DNA of 51,896 nt from assembly GCA_000697475.1 (NCBI GenBank), contig JNEU01001136.1:1-51896 (forward strand). The letters run 5' to 3'. The notes beneath the pieces were generated by a model. It made no database searches and had not been told where the DNA came from. It saw nothing but the letters and a program-made list of their open reading frames with translations. Source of the DNA: Lichtheimia corymbifera B2541. Its lineage: Eukaryota > Mucoromycota > Mucoromycetes > Mucorales > Lichtheimiaceae. The number at the start of each line of letters is the position of its first letter. Position 1 is the stretch's first letter. Below, piece after piece: positions 34,301 to 46,309 of this stretch. Made by a program: the position numbers and the translations under genes.

Positions 34301-35217
34301 AGCTTATGGAGGGTGATCCAAAGGCACTTGTGACACGATGCAAACAGCTTATGCATGACAACCAGCAACTTGCAGAGAATGTCAATGATCTTGAGGGACA
34401 ATTGCTTTTGCAACGCAACAAGTTATCTCTTGAACAAAAGAATTTGGAGCTTCAAGTCATGCGTCTTAGCTCGGCCAATAGTCGACTTGAAAAAGAAGTT
34501 GAGCAACGACATCGTGCTAGTACCAGTTCAACCTTGAGTCATCATCATCAGCATCATATGTCACCACCCACATCACCACGTATGCAATCTCCCATTCATC
34601 GAGATTCGCTCTTATCAGCATCACGTGAGCGTGCCAGTGCACTTGTTTTACCACCGCCCTCTGCACCACCGTCCAATCCATTGCCACCTGTTCCAAGTGC
34701 ACTACCTCCTATCCCTTCTGCACCATCATCACCTACACCCTCATCATCGCATCCTAGTATTATTCCAGGCTCACCCCAAATGCATTTACAACGACACAAT
34801 TCAGCCACGACGATCAGTACATTGGATGGTGCCGAAAAGACCTCTGAGCGATATGAACGTATCATTCGATCCCTGCAACGCAAGATCAAGACAGCGGATG
34901 GTGATGTGAAAGCACATCAAGATGTGATTGTGCGTCTTGAACAGCAATTATCTCGATCCGAGCAATCTGTACGAGAAGTAAGACGACAACTTGAATTGCA
35001 AGCACGTGAACATCAGCAATCGGTGAATGAAATCCAGCAGCTTCGTGACCAAATGGATCAGCAGCATCAACGAGCAACGGATGATATGCGTGCAGTACAA
35101 GACGTCCTTGAGCATGAACGCCGCATGAAAGACAAGGCTGAAAAGGCACGCTATATTTTGGAGAATCGCCTAGAAGAATTGATGACTACCAAAAAGTCCA
35201 AATTCATGTGCTTTTAA
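31328..35217 (+). CDS. Kinesin-like protein with degenerate motor domain and long coiled coil
   Basis: Exons: 31328-31451, 31524-31706, 31779-31804, 31863-31938, 31999-32377, 32439-35217, giving 1188 residues. The motor-like N-terminus reads VALRIRPIP, then FVFDQVFGSDSTQDQMF, GYNSILVTQGEQGSGKTYTLG (P-loop about 112-119) and GVIPRATTALF. A disordered Ser/His-rich insert follows. Where switch I (SSRSH) should precede the FTITL strand there is SSQQHKAQPT (about 268). Switch II DLAGSE is replaced by HFVEHEQE (about 359-366). The end of the motor is recognisable (MIACINPSSD...ACRARYTPNP). Polyglutamine follows at about 32780-32812, then roughly 700 residues of heptad-rich coiled coil broken by a Pro/Ser linker (about 34550-34790). 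The nearest family is probably kinesin-4. Intron 2 begins with GC (G|GCAAGT, 31707). Confidence 0.85.
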
Positions 35218-35404
35218 AAAAAACGCCCAATCATCACCACCCATCATCATCATCACCATCATCAACATCATCCATTTGTGTGTATTTTTTATTTATCTTG
35301 CTTAATGACTCAGACACACTCTTGTATCTACAACAACATCATCATCCATTCCTTCCTTTGCACTCTATATGTGTTTCTTTACTATGTACAGTAATAAATT
35401 AAAC

Positions 35405-36444
35405 TTATTTACCAAGCTTCTTTGCCTCATGGAATTTAGAAAGAACAATTTGACATTTGGTTTCCTTGCATAGATCACCAATGGCATCCTTATTGACTTG
35501 ATCGAAAAAGACAAGACCAGCACCACGTTCAACAGCATTGAGAGGGACGCGGAAAGTGTCAAGAGGTGTGCTATCAGGGATGGGTTGATTGGGAAGGACA
35601 AAGGCAGCCGAGTGATATTTGCCGTTCTTGTGAGTCATGATGACCTTGTAAAAGTGGGTAGGGACAGCCACGTTGGGTGCGGGATTGCCAATGACTTGAT
35701 ACTTTACATAGTACTTGCCATCTGCCTCCTGATGGGGCAAGTACAAGGGACCGGTAAAGACGTACACATCTTGGAACTGCTTGGTCAAGGTGCGACAGAA
35801 ATTCTCCACGTGAGCCCAATAGTCGCGATTGAAGCCTTCGCCCACTTGAGGTGCAATATTCGTCAACTTGAACGTCTCATTCATAGCCGTCTGATCAAAC
35901 TTGACATCAGCTGCTGCCACCATATGGCCACGATCGAATCCACTACGGTAGTAATCGGCAAGACGGGCACGGAACTGCTCAGGGATTTGCGTATCTTCGG
36001 TAAACGTCGAATTGCCTCGGTCAACACCTTCTTGACGCTTCAACGATTCAGCCGTCAAGTGTTCAGCGACCCAGTTGGGATTGCGATCGCGTCGATTATA
36101 CGATACAACATACGCATTACGATACAACACGTCGTTGACAGGTCCTATTATCTCTTTTGTATGAGCGTTGTATATCATTCATCGATGGATGAAATTACGT
36201 TACCAGGGAAACCAAATGGAAGGATAGCTTTGGCCTTTTCAAAAGGAGCAGTAACGGCACCACCAGGGCGTTGCGGTTGCTGGGATACGGGAAGTGGTTG
36301 TTGTTGTTGCTGTTGCTGAACAGGGACAAGAGCAGGTCGAGGAGCTGGCTTTTGGGTAAACTTTTGATAGGCGGCATAGGATACTGCACCAAGAGCAGCA
36401 CCACCCACAAGGTATGTCACTCGTTCAGCAACTGGGGATGCCAT
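35405..36444 (-). CDS. NUC1: Mitochondrial DNA/RNA non-specific endonuclease (NUC1/EndoG)
   Basis: Exons (minus): 36204-36444, 35405-36144, giving 326 residues. This Mg2+-dependent beta-beta-alpha-metal nuclease acts in mitochondria and in programmed DNA degradation. An N-terminal hydrophobic segment (VTYLVGGAALGAVSYAAY, about 9-26) should anchor or import it. A polyglutamine/proline linker follows. The catalytic signature SGFDRGHM (His at about 154) and the metal-ligand region NETFKLTNIAPQ are present. YFV-type TGPLYLP and KVIMT strands complete the fold. Length matches yeast NUC1 (about 330). The stop lies 188 bp from the convergent kinesin stop. Confidence 0.94.
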
Positions 36445-36765
36445 GGAAAGAGGTAAGTAAAAAGAGGAGAAGAGGAGGAGGATATTATATTACTGCTGCT
36501 ACAGTCCGACAAATGTTTTTTTTCAGATGGCCCTGGATCATTGTTCTAGCGTATTCAACCAATGATTTCCCTTTATAATGCACACACTTTCATCCTTGTA
36601 ATAATACGCTCGTCAAATAAAAGATGTCTTTATAAATTTCTCATGTTGAATTGAGATCTACAGCAACTATGACACATGGCTCATTTTGACAAGTATAACA
36701 ATGGTATCACTCCCCTTTTATGGGTAAAAAAAAACTACACTACAGCAACAAAGGGATCGAGAAAG
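36445..36765. other. Intergenic between NUC1 and methyltransferase
   Basis: About 320 bp holding the NUC1 5' region and the methyltransferase 3' UTR. A CTCTTC-type tract and a short A/T run are visible. No gene. Confidence 0.4.
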
Positions 36766-38497
36766 CTAATGCAAACGTCGCTTTAGCACCATGCGGTATA
36801 TCTTTACATTGGCCTTATCCAGGGAACCAAATGATGGTATCATGGTAGAATAAAAATCGTCATCATCAGAGTGTGCCAGGCGGCTAATCCATCCATTCTT
36901 GCTTGCCGGTTCTGCACTTTTCGTCAAAACACCATGCTCCTTTTCCCATGGCACGGGCTCCACATAGTCAATTTGATCGCCTTCCTTGCCAACAAGCTCA
37001 ATGTGAAAACGTTCGGCAGCCTTGTCAAAGAAAATGCGTTCCTCATGTTCCTTAAGACCACGTCGCTTGTAACCCAAATAAATAACCGTTTTGCCAGGAG
37101 TACACAATTGGACCAGAGATTGCACCAGAGAAGGAAAGCAGGAAGTTTCATAGAGCACATCAGAAGCCAAGATGATATCAGCCTTGCCTTTGCGTAGCAC
37201 TGTTTTTGCATCTGAAGCTGAGCCCCAACGTAGTTGTTCAATATGTACATTCTTGTCACGACGACCACTGCCACCACCGAGATTCAATTGATGATTGTCT
37301 TTGATCAGCTGAAGTGCGTCAGGTAAATCGGTAAGCGTGATCTTGGTATTGTACTTGTTGTTATGCATATGACGTAGTAGGAATGCAACCAAGAGCCCAG
37401 CACATCCCGTTCTGCAATAGAGCCCCATCATTAGTATATTATCCACCCTATGATCATTGAATTAATTACCCAGCACTGATATCAATGATATGTTTTCCAG
37501 AGAGACAATGAGGATCATTCACCACCCGTTTGGCCAATATATCCGATAGGACAAGAGCAGCATCCCACGCCTTCCCCCACGTGGCCATTTTCCAATTCTC
37601 CTTGACAACAAAGACCTTGTGATGCAATGATGGAAAGCGATGATCCAAAGCAACGAGATGGTTGACATCATAAACACGGTGAACACGGTTAAGGGCTTCA
37701 GTATCCATCATGCGATCCTGCAAAGTTGGATGATGTTGTTGTTGTTCCTGAGGAGGAACGAGGCGTACAGGTCCTACCACTGATGGCAATGCTTGAATGC
37801 CCTCTGCTGCTGCTGCTGTTGCTGTAGGAGCAATGTACAAGAAATATTTTGTTTTTGTCGAGTACTGAGTCTCGCCTGTGATACGGAATTCTAAGCTTCC
37901 CTTGCCGCTAGACTGGAATCCAAGTAGATCAGGCGTGAATATAAACGAGGTATCATCATCTGGAGTTGAACATAAGGATGCACTGCTATCACTGAAGCTG
38001 CTGTTACTGCCGTTGGTAGCATAGGTGTGGATCGATGTTGTACTGGTATCATCACTGCTGGCATCCCAATTATCAAACTGGACAGGTCGCATCTCAAGCC
38101 GATAATCATGACTAGCATCGCGTAATGCATATCCATTCGACTGGGCTAATAATTTGACTTGCAAGGATACGCTGCAGTTGCGTGCTCGCTCCCTTCTCAA
38201 GATAAGACCATATTCGTTCACAAGTTGCAAATCAAGTCTGACCCATTCTCCAAGAGGAACACCACTTGTCAAAGGCCGATCCAACACGATGCGGTACATT
38301 GCCGAATGCTTCTCCAACGACGTGTAAAAGTCTTCTTCTTCATGCACAACGCTGATGGGTGGATCGGTTGTCAAGATTTCTTTGGGACGTTGGAAACGAC
38401 GCGCATCGTTACGGGGTGATCGTATACTATGCAGCTGTTGGAATGAGGGCGACTGCAAGCTTTCACCAGCTGCTACAGCGAGCGTTTTCAAAGGCAT
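36766..38497 (-). CDS. Lysine methyltransferase-like protein (Methyltransf_16/METTL21 type) with long N-terminal extension
   Basis: Exons (minus): 37470-38497 and 36766-37411, giving 557 residues. The C-terminal ~260 residues form a class I SAM-dependent methyltransferase. The W-G-K-A-W-D entry lies at about 318. Motif I is DISAGTGCAGLL (about 338-349), the acidic motif II loop TLTDLPDALQLI, and the family hallmark ASDVLYE (about 425). The N-terminal ~290 residues are unusual for METTL21-type enzymes. Two beta-rich stretches (YRIVLDRPL...GEWVRLDLQLVNEYG and GSLEFRITGETQYSTK) flank a Ser/Thr-rich linker. The start at 38497 was chosen over an in-frame ATG at 38755, whose extra N-terminus is low-complexity. 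A (CTA)n run lies just before the chosen start. Confidence 0.85.
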
Positions 38498-39678
38498 ATA
38501 AAAGTGCACAGTAGTAGTAGTAGTAGTAGTAGTAGCCAAGAGTATATAGCAATAGGTAGAGAGAAAGATGGATATAATATAGCTTGTGCCGTGTATAAAC
38601 TGAAGAAACGAAACAAAGGTCGTGTAACAAAGTATTGGGGTTGTACTTGAAGTCGGAAGGTGATGGTGAGTGAGAGGGGGTTTATATAACAAAGACCCAT
38701 TTGATTGTTTAAACAAGTACCTGCTTGACAACAACGACAATGACAACGACAACAAATGAAAGAAAAAAGACGTGATAAGGTCTTACACCCACTTTTATAT
38801 ACAATGAGACACACATCCACACACACACACACACATCCCATTGACGGGGCTAATATTTCGATCGGAAGATATCCCGCGTTACTGATCCCTTTATCATTCC
38901 TCTACTTCTTGCCAAGTCTGGTTCTTGTCCACTGTATCCAACGTCACATTCACTTGATTATGCAGCAATGTTGATAACTTGGTTAAATTCCCAAGGTCGC
39001 ATCATGTTTGATATTGCTACTTGCTATAAAGTCTTTTTATGATTATGCTTTCTTGGTTACCATGACATTCGTTGTACGCCTTGAATGGGCAGACAGCCTT
39101 CTGATTTGATTTGTGTACCTGATCGACTATTTTTGGGAGAATATGATGCGGCATTATTATCCCATCTTGGTCTCTTTCATTGTTGGTACTTATACGTACA
39201 TACCTCCAGCAGATATATCCGCCACTACCTCCCTTGATTATGTGGATCATGATTTGCATACTTTATTACTGCATATCAAACCGGCTGTTTTTTTTTTTTT
39301 TTTGTCTTTTTCAGGGATGATCTTTTTCGTTACGCTAAACACAGTTGGCCCGCTTTGCACCAGCATCAACAGCGGTCCCTACATAATACCCCTCCCTCCT
39401 CTTTCTTTGTTGCACGTGGCACTGTTTGGACATACAGCTGTGTAAAGGTGATACATAAGTGTTTGCATTATGACAGCCTTTAACTAGACAGGAGTCGGTG
39501 CATATTAACAAGTTGCGAGCTTCCCATAGTGGGCTGCAGTGGTGTTTACGACGAACGAAGGATGATGGCATTTCAATAACAATGACGATGATCGAGTCAC
39601 GGATGGATGTTCTCTCTTCTACCCCAGCAACCACATTGATTTGTGCAACTAGACTCTTTTTTCTTTCAAACACGCACC
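38498..39678. other. Intergenic between methyltransferase and NDUFAF6 genes
   Basis: About 1.2 kb divergent upstream region. It holds a (CA)n run at about 38811-38834 and a 16-nt poly(T) at 39288-39303. Short ORFs have no recognised features. Confidence 0.4.
38510..38535. repeat. (TAG/CTA)n microsatellite in the methyltransferase 5' leader
   Basis: About eight GTA/TAG units 13 bp upstream of the methyltransferase start codon. Confidence 0.85.
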
Positions 39679-40941
39679 ATGTTGACACGACCGAGAACAG
39701 TAGCACTCTCTTGTTTACGACAACAACCCTTCTCATGCAAGCGATACATGTCCAATGCTGCTTCCAATGATAAGCTACCAGCTGCGATCAAATATTGCAC
39801 GGACTCGGTCAGGTAGATCGCTCTCCCTCCCTCTTTCCCTTTCTTCCCCACCCTCCCAACAATACACGGAACACGCCCATTGAAGCAATCCAATCCATCA
39901 GACAACGCGATTACGAGGGGTACCTTTGTGTACCGTTTTATCCATCCCACTTGCGCAACGTACAATATGCACTACGTGCCTTCAACGTCGAGTTGGCTTC
40001 TATTCGCGAGAACGTATCCAATCCAACCGCAGGCAAGATGAGAATGCAGTTTTGGAGCGATACCATCAATAATATCTACAAGGTATGCTATCTCTCTTCC
40101 AAGGATGATGACAAGGACAAGGGAATAATAACATGGTATCTCTTTTAGGGTAATCCACCACAGCAGCCGATTGCGCTGGCCGTTGCCGCTGCTCTTAAGG
40201 AATGCCACCTGTCACGGATGTGGTTCAAGCGTATCATCACTGAACGTGTAAGTTTTTATTATCTAATATGGCTAGGAACCCCCTCTTCTAACAATGGGTG
40301 GTAGGCAACCAATCTCGAGGATCATCAGTTTATGACTATCAAGGATATGGAATCCTATTCTGAAAACACAGCATCCGCTCTCTTGTATCTACAACTCGAA
40401 TCACTTGGTATCAAGGACGTCAATGCAGATCACGCTATCAGCCACGTTGGTAAAATGGTTGGCATCTCTACCTTTTTGAGAGCATTGCCATTTCATTTGA
40501 GTCATAAGCGATTGGTACTTCCAGCTGAGATCACGGCAAAGGTAAGTAGTGGATGGTGGTCAAAGGGATTGGTGGATTTGGATTCTGACACGACTGTAGT
40601 ACAACATTTCTCAAGAAGATTTATTCCGACATGGTCACGCTGAAGGATTAGAAGATGCCATTTTCGAAGTGGCAACAGCTGCCAATGATCATTTGCTCAC
40701 GGCTCGATCCATGCTCAAATCAGTCCCATCCGAAGCATTCCCAGTACTTTTGTCCGCGGTAAGTCTCAACATTTATGAGGAGAAGGATCTATATCTCATC
40801 GCCACTTTTTAGGTTCCAAGTGCTCGATTCCTTGAAAAGCTCGAATCTACCAACTTTAATATCTTTGATCCCAAGCTCATGCGGAAGGACTGGAAATTAC
40901 CTTTAGCATTGTGGAATTCATTTAGAAAGCATCAAATATAA
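39679..40941 (+). CDS. NDUFAF6: Complex I assembly factor NDUFAF6 (squalene/phytoene-synthase-like)
   Basis: Exons: 39679-39812, 39902-40082, 40149-40247, 40305-40541, 40600-40758, 40813-40941, giving 312 residues. This mitochondrial protein helps assemble respiratory complex I and has a phytoene/squalene-synthase fold without that activity. The N-terminus (LTRPRTVALSCLRQQPFSCKRYM) is Arg-rich and free of acidic residues, as in a presequence. The family signature YCTDSVRQRDYEGYLC spans the first intron, which confirms that splice. RMQFWSDTINNIYK (about 92-105) and FLRALPFH (about 188) follow. The classical DxxxD prenyltransferase motifs are not intact, as expected. All introns are GT-AG. The stop is 50 bp from the stop of the convergent P450. 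Confidence 0.9.
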
Positions 40942-40991
40942 ATTTCATTGTTCTTCTGCTGCATATACTTTTATTGTTATGCTATGGCTCT

Positions 40992-43030
40992 TTATTCAAC
41001 TACAGCTGCTGCTACTCGTGGCACAATCCGCATGCTGCTCTGTTTTGGTAAAATAATAGCATCCCCATTTTGACGCTCGTGAATGTTTGGATATAATGGC
41101 TTGCCTTCCTTATCAACCGCAGGCTCAATGCTTGCCTTTGCAAGTAGTCGTACTAGCACATTAAACATCATACATTCTCCCTATGTAAATACATTCCTGC
41201 TGTCAGTGTCTCGTTATCCTTGAGTGAAATGTTGTACCGTCTACATACAAGATACGATCCAGGGCACAAGCGCCTATATGCATGTTAAATGAGCAAGCTT
41301 GTCTATCCCTAATATGAATTTACCTTCCCCATCCAAATGCATAATGATCTCGAGCTTGTGGCATGGCTTTGGATAATTTGCATGATAAAGTCGGCTTGTC
41401 TATGAAACGATCCACAACAAATTCTTGCGGGTTGTCGTACAAATCTGGATTTTCATGCATGGTATCAAGGTTCGCAAAGATGATTGTTCCTTTGGGTATA
41501 ACATAATCACCGAACTCCACTACAATGAATACATGCGATAATATATCAGTATATGCAATCGAATATCAAAGTGCACATATGTACCATCTTCACTGGCTTC
41601 ATGGGGTAGAGCAAACGGTGCTAATGATCGTACTCGTAAACACTCTTTGATAGCAGACATGAGAAGAGGGAGCTCGGCATAATCGCCAAATGTCGGCATT
41701 TGGCCATGGTTTCTGCCAAGGAATGTATCAATCTCATTCTGCAATCGACGTTGTGCTTGTGGATTGGCACACAATAGAGCCAGCGACCATGTTATGGATG
41801 CAGCTGACGGATCGGTAGTTCCCACAATCATGTCATCTGATGCAAAGATAGATGAGTACATATTTTGTATCCCACCTCCCCCCTCCTCAATCATCAAACC
41901 CACGGCAGGCAATCATCACGGTCTCTTCAGTGACGTGAACATCATCCCTGAGAGCATCCATTGCTTTTGCAATGCAATCCTGATCACTTGCAAGCGCTTT
42001 CTCAACCAAGTTGTAATAATAAGGATCACGCTCCTTGAAGGAAAAATCGGCCATAGCGTGCTCGTTTTGTGTGAACAGCTCTATGATCCACGCCAAATGA
42101 GGTAGCTGCATATTGATATCGCCCAAAGGACTCACGTAATCAATTCCGCGGTCGACGTAATCCACGAGCGTTTTAAACAATGGATCATGCACTGATGCTG
42201 CATGACTTGCAAACGTAATCAACAATGCCATATTAAGGGTAATCAGCTGCAATGGCTTGAAAACATCGACTTGGCCATCATGTGTGGTGGCACTCATCAG
42301 CGTAGACAATGCTTCATCCACTGCGCGACATAATGGCTCTTCGAGATTGTTAAGGACATGGTCTTGAGATACGAATTTCGATACTGCTCCATCATAATGA
42401 AATGGTTCAAATCAACCACGTACATACACTTGCTTGTGGCACTACATACTTACAGACTTGGCGTATTTTTCTCCAGTAAACGTTGGGGTCATTGAATGCA
42501 ATCCCTTGTCCTCTCGACTGGTACAGCCTCCAATACTTATTACCAGGGCGATTGGCCGTTTTGATACCATGCACATTTAACAATTGGTGTGCAAGTAAGG
42601 CGTCCGAGATGAACACAATCGGTTGCACACCCATATAGATACGCATGATTGGCCCTTTGAAGAGCAGCTTCAATCACTAAATCATGCCATTCATTAATGT
42701 CATCTCCTTTTACCTGTTTCATTTTGCCACTTTATGATTGTTGATGATGGATTCTCGTTTTTGGGGAATGCAAATAGATGGCCTGCAATACAACGGACAT
42801 ACCGTATGAGATACCATTCTGCCTGCCTTTGCTCTTTAATATATACCAAAGTAAGGGATCGCACCCTTAGCTATTGGAATTTTCTTAAAGCCATCATCAT
42901 GCTGAGCCTTGTCTTCTTGATACCTCAACCGCCAAAAGTTGACGGCGCAAGTGATGGATGTAATCAACGTCGTGGCAGCAACAATGGAAATGACCCATGG
43001 GTTTGTTTTGGTGTATGAAACGGTATTCAT
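40992..43030 (-). CDS. Cytochrome P450 monooxygenase
   Basis: Exons (minus): 42847-43030, 42714-42782, 42454-42654, 41904-42386, 41585-41836, 41324-41519, 41249-41273, 40992-41180, giving 532 residues. It is a haem-thiolate monooxygenase of the ER membrane. One N-terminal anchor (WVISIVAATTLITSITCAVNF) precedes a basic segment. The I-helix reads DDMIVGTTDPSAASITW, the K-helix ExxR is ECLR, the PERF-like element is FVVDRF, and the haem loop is FGWGRRLCPG. That loop is split by an intron, with its Cys on a 25-nt exon. Two introns have less common donors (GTGGGT, GTAAAA) but frames agree throughout. An in-frame ATG at 43054 is an alternative start. The CYP family and substrate cannot be inferred. 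Confidence 0.9.
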
Positions 43031-43758
43031 GGTATAAAAAGGGAAAAGATGCAAAAGGCTGTAGGAGGAGGATGAGCTGGATGTTATACTCCTGTATCAC
43101 ATTAGTATATCTGCATACATTTACATACTAATGTTGCATATTTGTCACCAATTGGTTATTGCGTGATCAAGGAAGAAGTATTAATGCATAACCACGATAG
43201 TCAATCAAGTAAATTTGTAATGCACAGAGTACATTGCCTTGCACATAAAATTCTAATTTCCATCCTCATATGACATCTCAGAACTTAGTTCTTGCAAGAC
43301 AATAAAAACAAATGATGCAAAGGATTGTTAGTATTATGTGCAGGCAAACATGCTTGCAGCACTCCTCAACAAGAAACAATCACTATCCTACCTACCTGGG
43401 TCAAAGAGATGACGCGTAGAGCCAAATTGTTGTTATTGTTCTAGAGCTAGGACATGCCTAACTGGGATACCAGATGTCATCATTGTCCTAATCTTAGGGC
43501 ATGCGTAGAAAGTGGGCCCTTTCTTCGGCTTATGCGAAATAGAACAAATGAAGCACCAAATGTCAAGCAATGCATTAGATCATGTGTTGTATAGGATTAT
43601 ATTAGATAACGGAGTTGAACATTATATTTTATGAACAAGGAAAGAGGGCATTACACATAGAAGGGTACGTCGAGATAAGGCCACATCCAAGGATAACAAG
43701 GTAAGAATAAGACGGGAAGAAACACAATGAGTCAAATAACGCGCAAATGAAACCATAT
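43031..43758. other. Intergenic, no gene recognised
   Basis: About 730 bp between the P450 start and the 3' end of the long PD-(D/E)XK-like gene. No ORF or RNA gene is supported. A segment near 43570-43635 weakly resembles 48880-48945. Confidence 0.4.
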
Positions 43759-46309
43759 TTACTCCTCATCCTCTACTTCTGAATCAGATTCTACTATAAT
43801 GACTTTCTTTGTGCGCTGCTTCTTGGTTGGCGTAAAAAAGGTATCTGGGCTTATGCTACGTTCGCGAGTTGCAGGTGTGTGATAGGGCTGTAATGTGCGT
43901 TCCATGGATAAGCGATGATAAGCGGGTTCAATGATACTTTTGAGTCGTTGGTGGTGGTGCTTGAACTGGTATAATAATTCGAGAGTGGCTTCGAAATCAG
44001 ACAACGTGCTCAATGATTGTGGTATGTGTAGATCTCCAACATGCTGAACGACGTACGCTTTATCCATTTGTTGGACTGAAATCATATATCCAGCAGGACC
44101 TACCATCCTTCGTCTTAATTTTCATTCCATGTACATGTCATATTCACTTACCAATCCAATCCATCCCCAGTACGAATAGTCCATCTCGATCCTCGTCATT
44201 TAATGGCGTCCTTTCCACTGCCTTTAGCATCGCCTTGTTGACTCGTGCGTTCTTCACTTGTTGCTGGATGCCAAGATTTCTTGGTGTGGTATGTTTTTTC
44301 CACTCTGATGAACTCAATTCAACATCCATGTTTGCGATAATCAGATCGATCCTCCTTCCAAATGTCCGTTGCTGCTTATCAAGGTCGTTACATAGTACCA
44401 TATTCCATAACCGTGCTGTTTTGGTTGCCTTGCTTGTGTGTTCACCGCTATTGACATCGTCAGTTACTATCAATAAATTGTGTTCGAATATGAACTTACT
44501 CTGCCATCTCAAAATCGGTATCTCGAAGAATGATATCAAGTAAAGATGCGAAGCGTCGATAATATGTAAGCTCGCTTTTCTCCGTGGGTTTGTATTGAAA
44601 GCTTGACAGCAGGACATCGAGTACATCAAGGATTTGCATCTCTTCACCACCTCCTTGGCCATCGCTCAGCAGCTTGTATTTTTCAGTACATACACACATC
44701 CGTGCTTTGTCATTTCCAGCCTTCGACTCCTATGATGTTAGGAATGTAAGTTCTCGGCTATGGCTGCAAATAAAGAGTATACTGACCTTGACAACCGTCT
44801 TAAACAGCAGCTTCATTTTTTTCAGTCATCCCTTCTGGCAAATCCACTCGTGCTTCCTTCACATTGTTCCACTTCTCCATCGCATTTTCATTCTTGGTGA
44901 AAAACTCCTTGAAAACAGTAGCAACTTCACCGCCTACCATATAGAGGATTCTGGAAAGCGCAAGTCTTTGGGACATTTAGTTGATGCATCCATTAGAACA
45001 AAGGAAAGACATACTTAAGAGCGTTTTTGTCCCGTTCTTCCTCCGAATCATGCAAGGTACACGAAAGCTTGTCAATCCAATCACCGAGGGTGGCGGGCCT
45101 TACTCGCTCGTTCACCAAGTGTAATTTACCATCCCGACTTCCATTCTTGACTAAAAAAAGACAATGATGCATCTGTTAAGTGCATAAGGTCTATCTATAA
45201 GAAAAAGTGGAAATTCATCTACTTTGTTGTAACCTGCTTTGAAGGATATCTTGTGGAATTCTCTTGTGGAAACTGTATATGGCTCATTCGTGGTAGTTTC
45301 AGCATCTTCTATGTATGTAATGATAATTGTGAGAACCGATATTACTCATGCCCAGACCATTGATACAATTCAGGGAGAAATGACAACGCAAACTTACCTT
45401 TATCGTTTTCTGCGGGCTGATGCAATCGATTATAAAGAAATCAATCAACAGGTGAGTAATCAGTAAGCATTAACGAGTCAATTGTAGGATATAGCTTTTG
45501 CTTACCGGGTTAAAGAATTCCTCGATTGCTGCATCCTGGGCTTGTGTCCTATTAGGCTAATCAGTGATATGCGATCGAAATGTGGGGAAATACGATACTC
45601 ACAAATGATTAGGCTCCTTGTTAACCCTTTCACTACGAGATGGTTTATAGGAATCCGCTTTAACACTGGATTGCTCAGCATGCTCTAACTTGGTTGTGAG
45701 AATTTAAGCCCTAGCACCATGTTTCACTGCGTACAACTTGCCTCCTGTAGTAGAATGTTGTGGTTTGTGAGCATTGTTCCTTGGCCTATCTTTATCCTCC
45801 TCTAATGGATGCTTGCCTTGGTGATTGATAACAATTAAATGACGAATGACGAATGATGAATGAATTGCCTTAATTGACTCCAAGCACATCCTTAGACTTA
45901 CCTGCTTCCTTGAGACAAAGTGCCGTACGCGTTCAAAGATCCTTGTAGCATTGTTCCAGTGTTTATCGGGCAGCCGACTGGACTAGTGATCGTAATGCCT
46001 GGGACTCTCTCCTCGTTTCCTTTAGGCAGCTGTAAAAAACGTGTTAGCGTGGTGCTTTTGTAATCAGTGTCTGCATACCTTTGTTTCTTTTATCAGGTTC
46101 TTTACAAAGGACTTCACCTCACGAGGCAACTCCAATTTCAACATTACAGCCAGCTCATCCTTATATTTGCTGAAGGCATCTTTAAGCGAAAGGTCTTGAT
46201 TCGATTGTCGATACGTTTCAAAAAACCAATCCTTGACTGGGTGGCGGGAGAAGAAAGGCAGACTACAATCGTAGAGTGTGTGCTTGAATTGAGCGGGTGG
46301 GTTGGCCAT
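43759..46309 (-). CDS. Predicted PD-(D/E)XK-like family protein, long form, with one-base frameshift
   Basis: Exons (minus): 46079-46309, 45902-46029, 45718-45785, 45603-45684, 45506-45548, 45398-45416, 45234-45308, 45015-45150, 44787-44950, 44500-44729, 44152-44447, 43759-44099, about 603 residues after ignoring one extra base. The exon 3/4 junction is uncertain. The N-terminal half is unrecognised. The C-terminal half matches 27599-28210: YYRRFASLLDIILRDTD, MADGE, GRRIDLIIANMDVELSSSEWKK, QQVKNARVNKAML, MDWIGPAGYMISV. The Asp...Glu-Trp-Lys arrangement suggests a PD-(D/E)XK nuclease fold (inference). The C-terminus is basic then acidic (TPTKKQRTKKV...DSEVEDEE), suggesting nuclear targeting. 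A run of seven A at 44816-44822 puts exon 9 out of frame, so this is a recent pseudogene, an allele, or a sequence error. Confidence 0.65.

Noticed and set aside
36766..38755. Upstream methyltransferase start at 38755
   Set aside because: It would add a low-complexity Leu/Ser/Thr-rich leader, partly coded by a (CTA)n microsatellite. The ATG at 38497 is more plausible.
43570..43640. Short similarity to 48880-48950 (TTATATTAGAT...)
   Set aside because: AT-rich, about 70 bp and interrupted. It could be chance.
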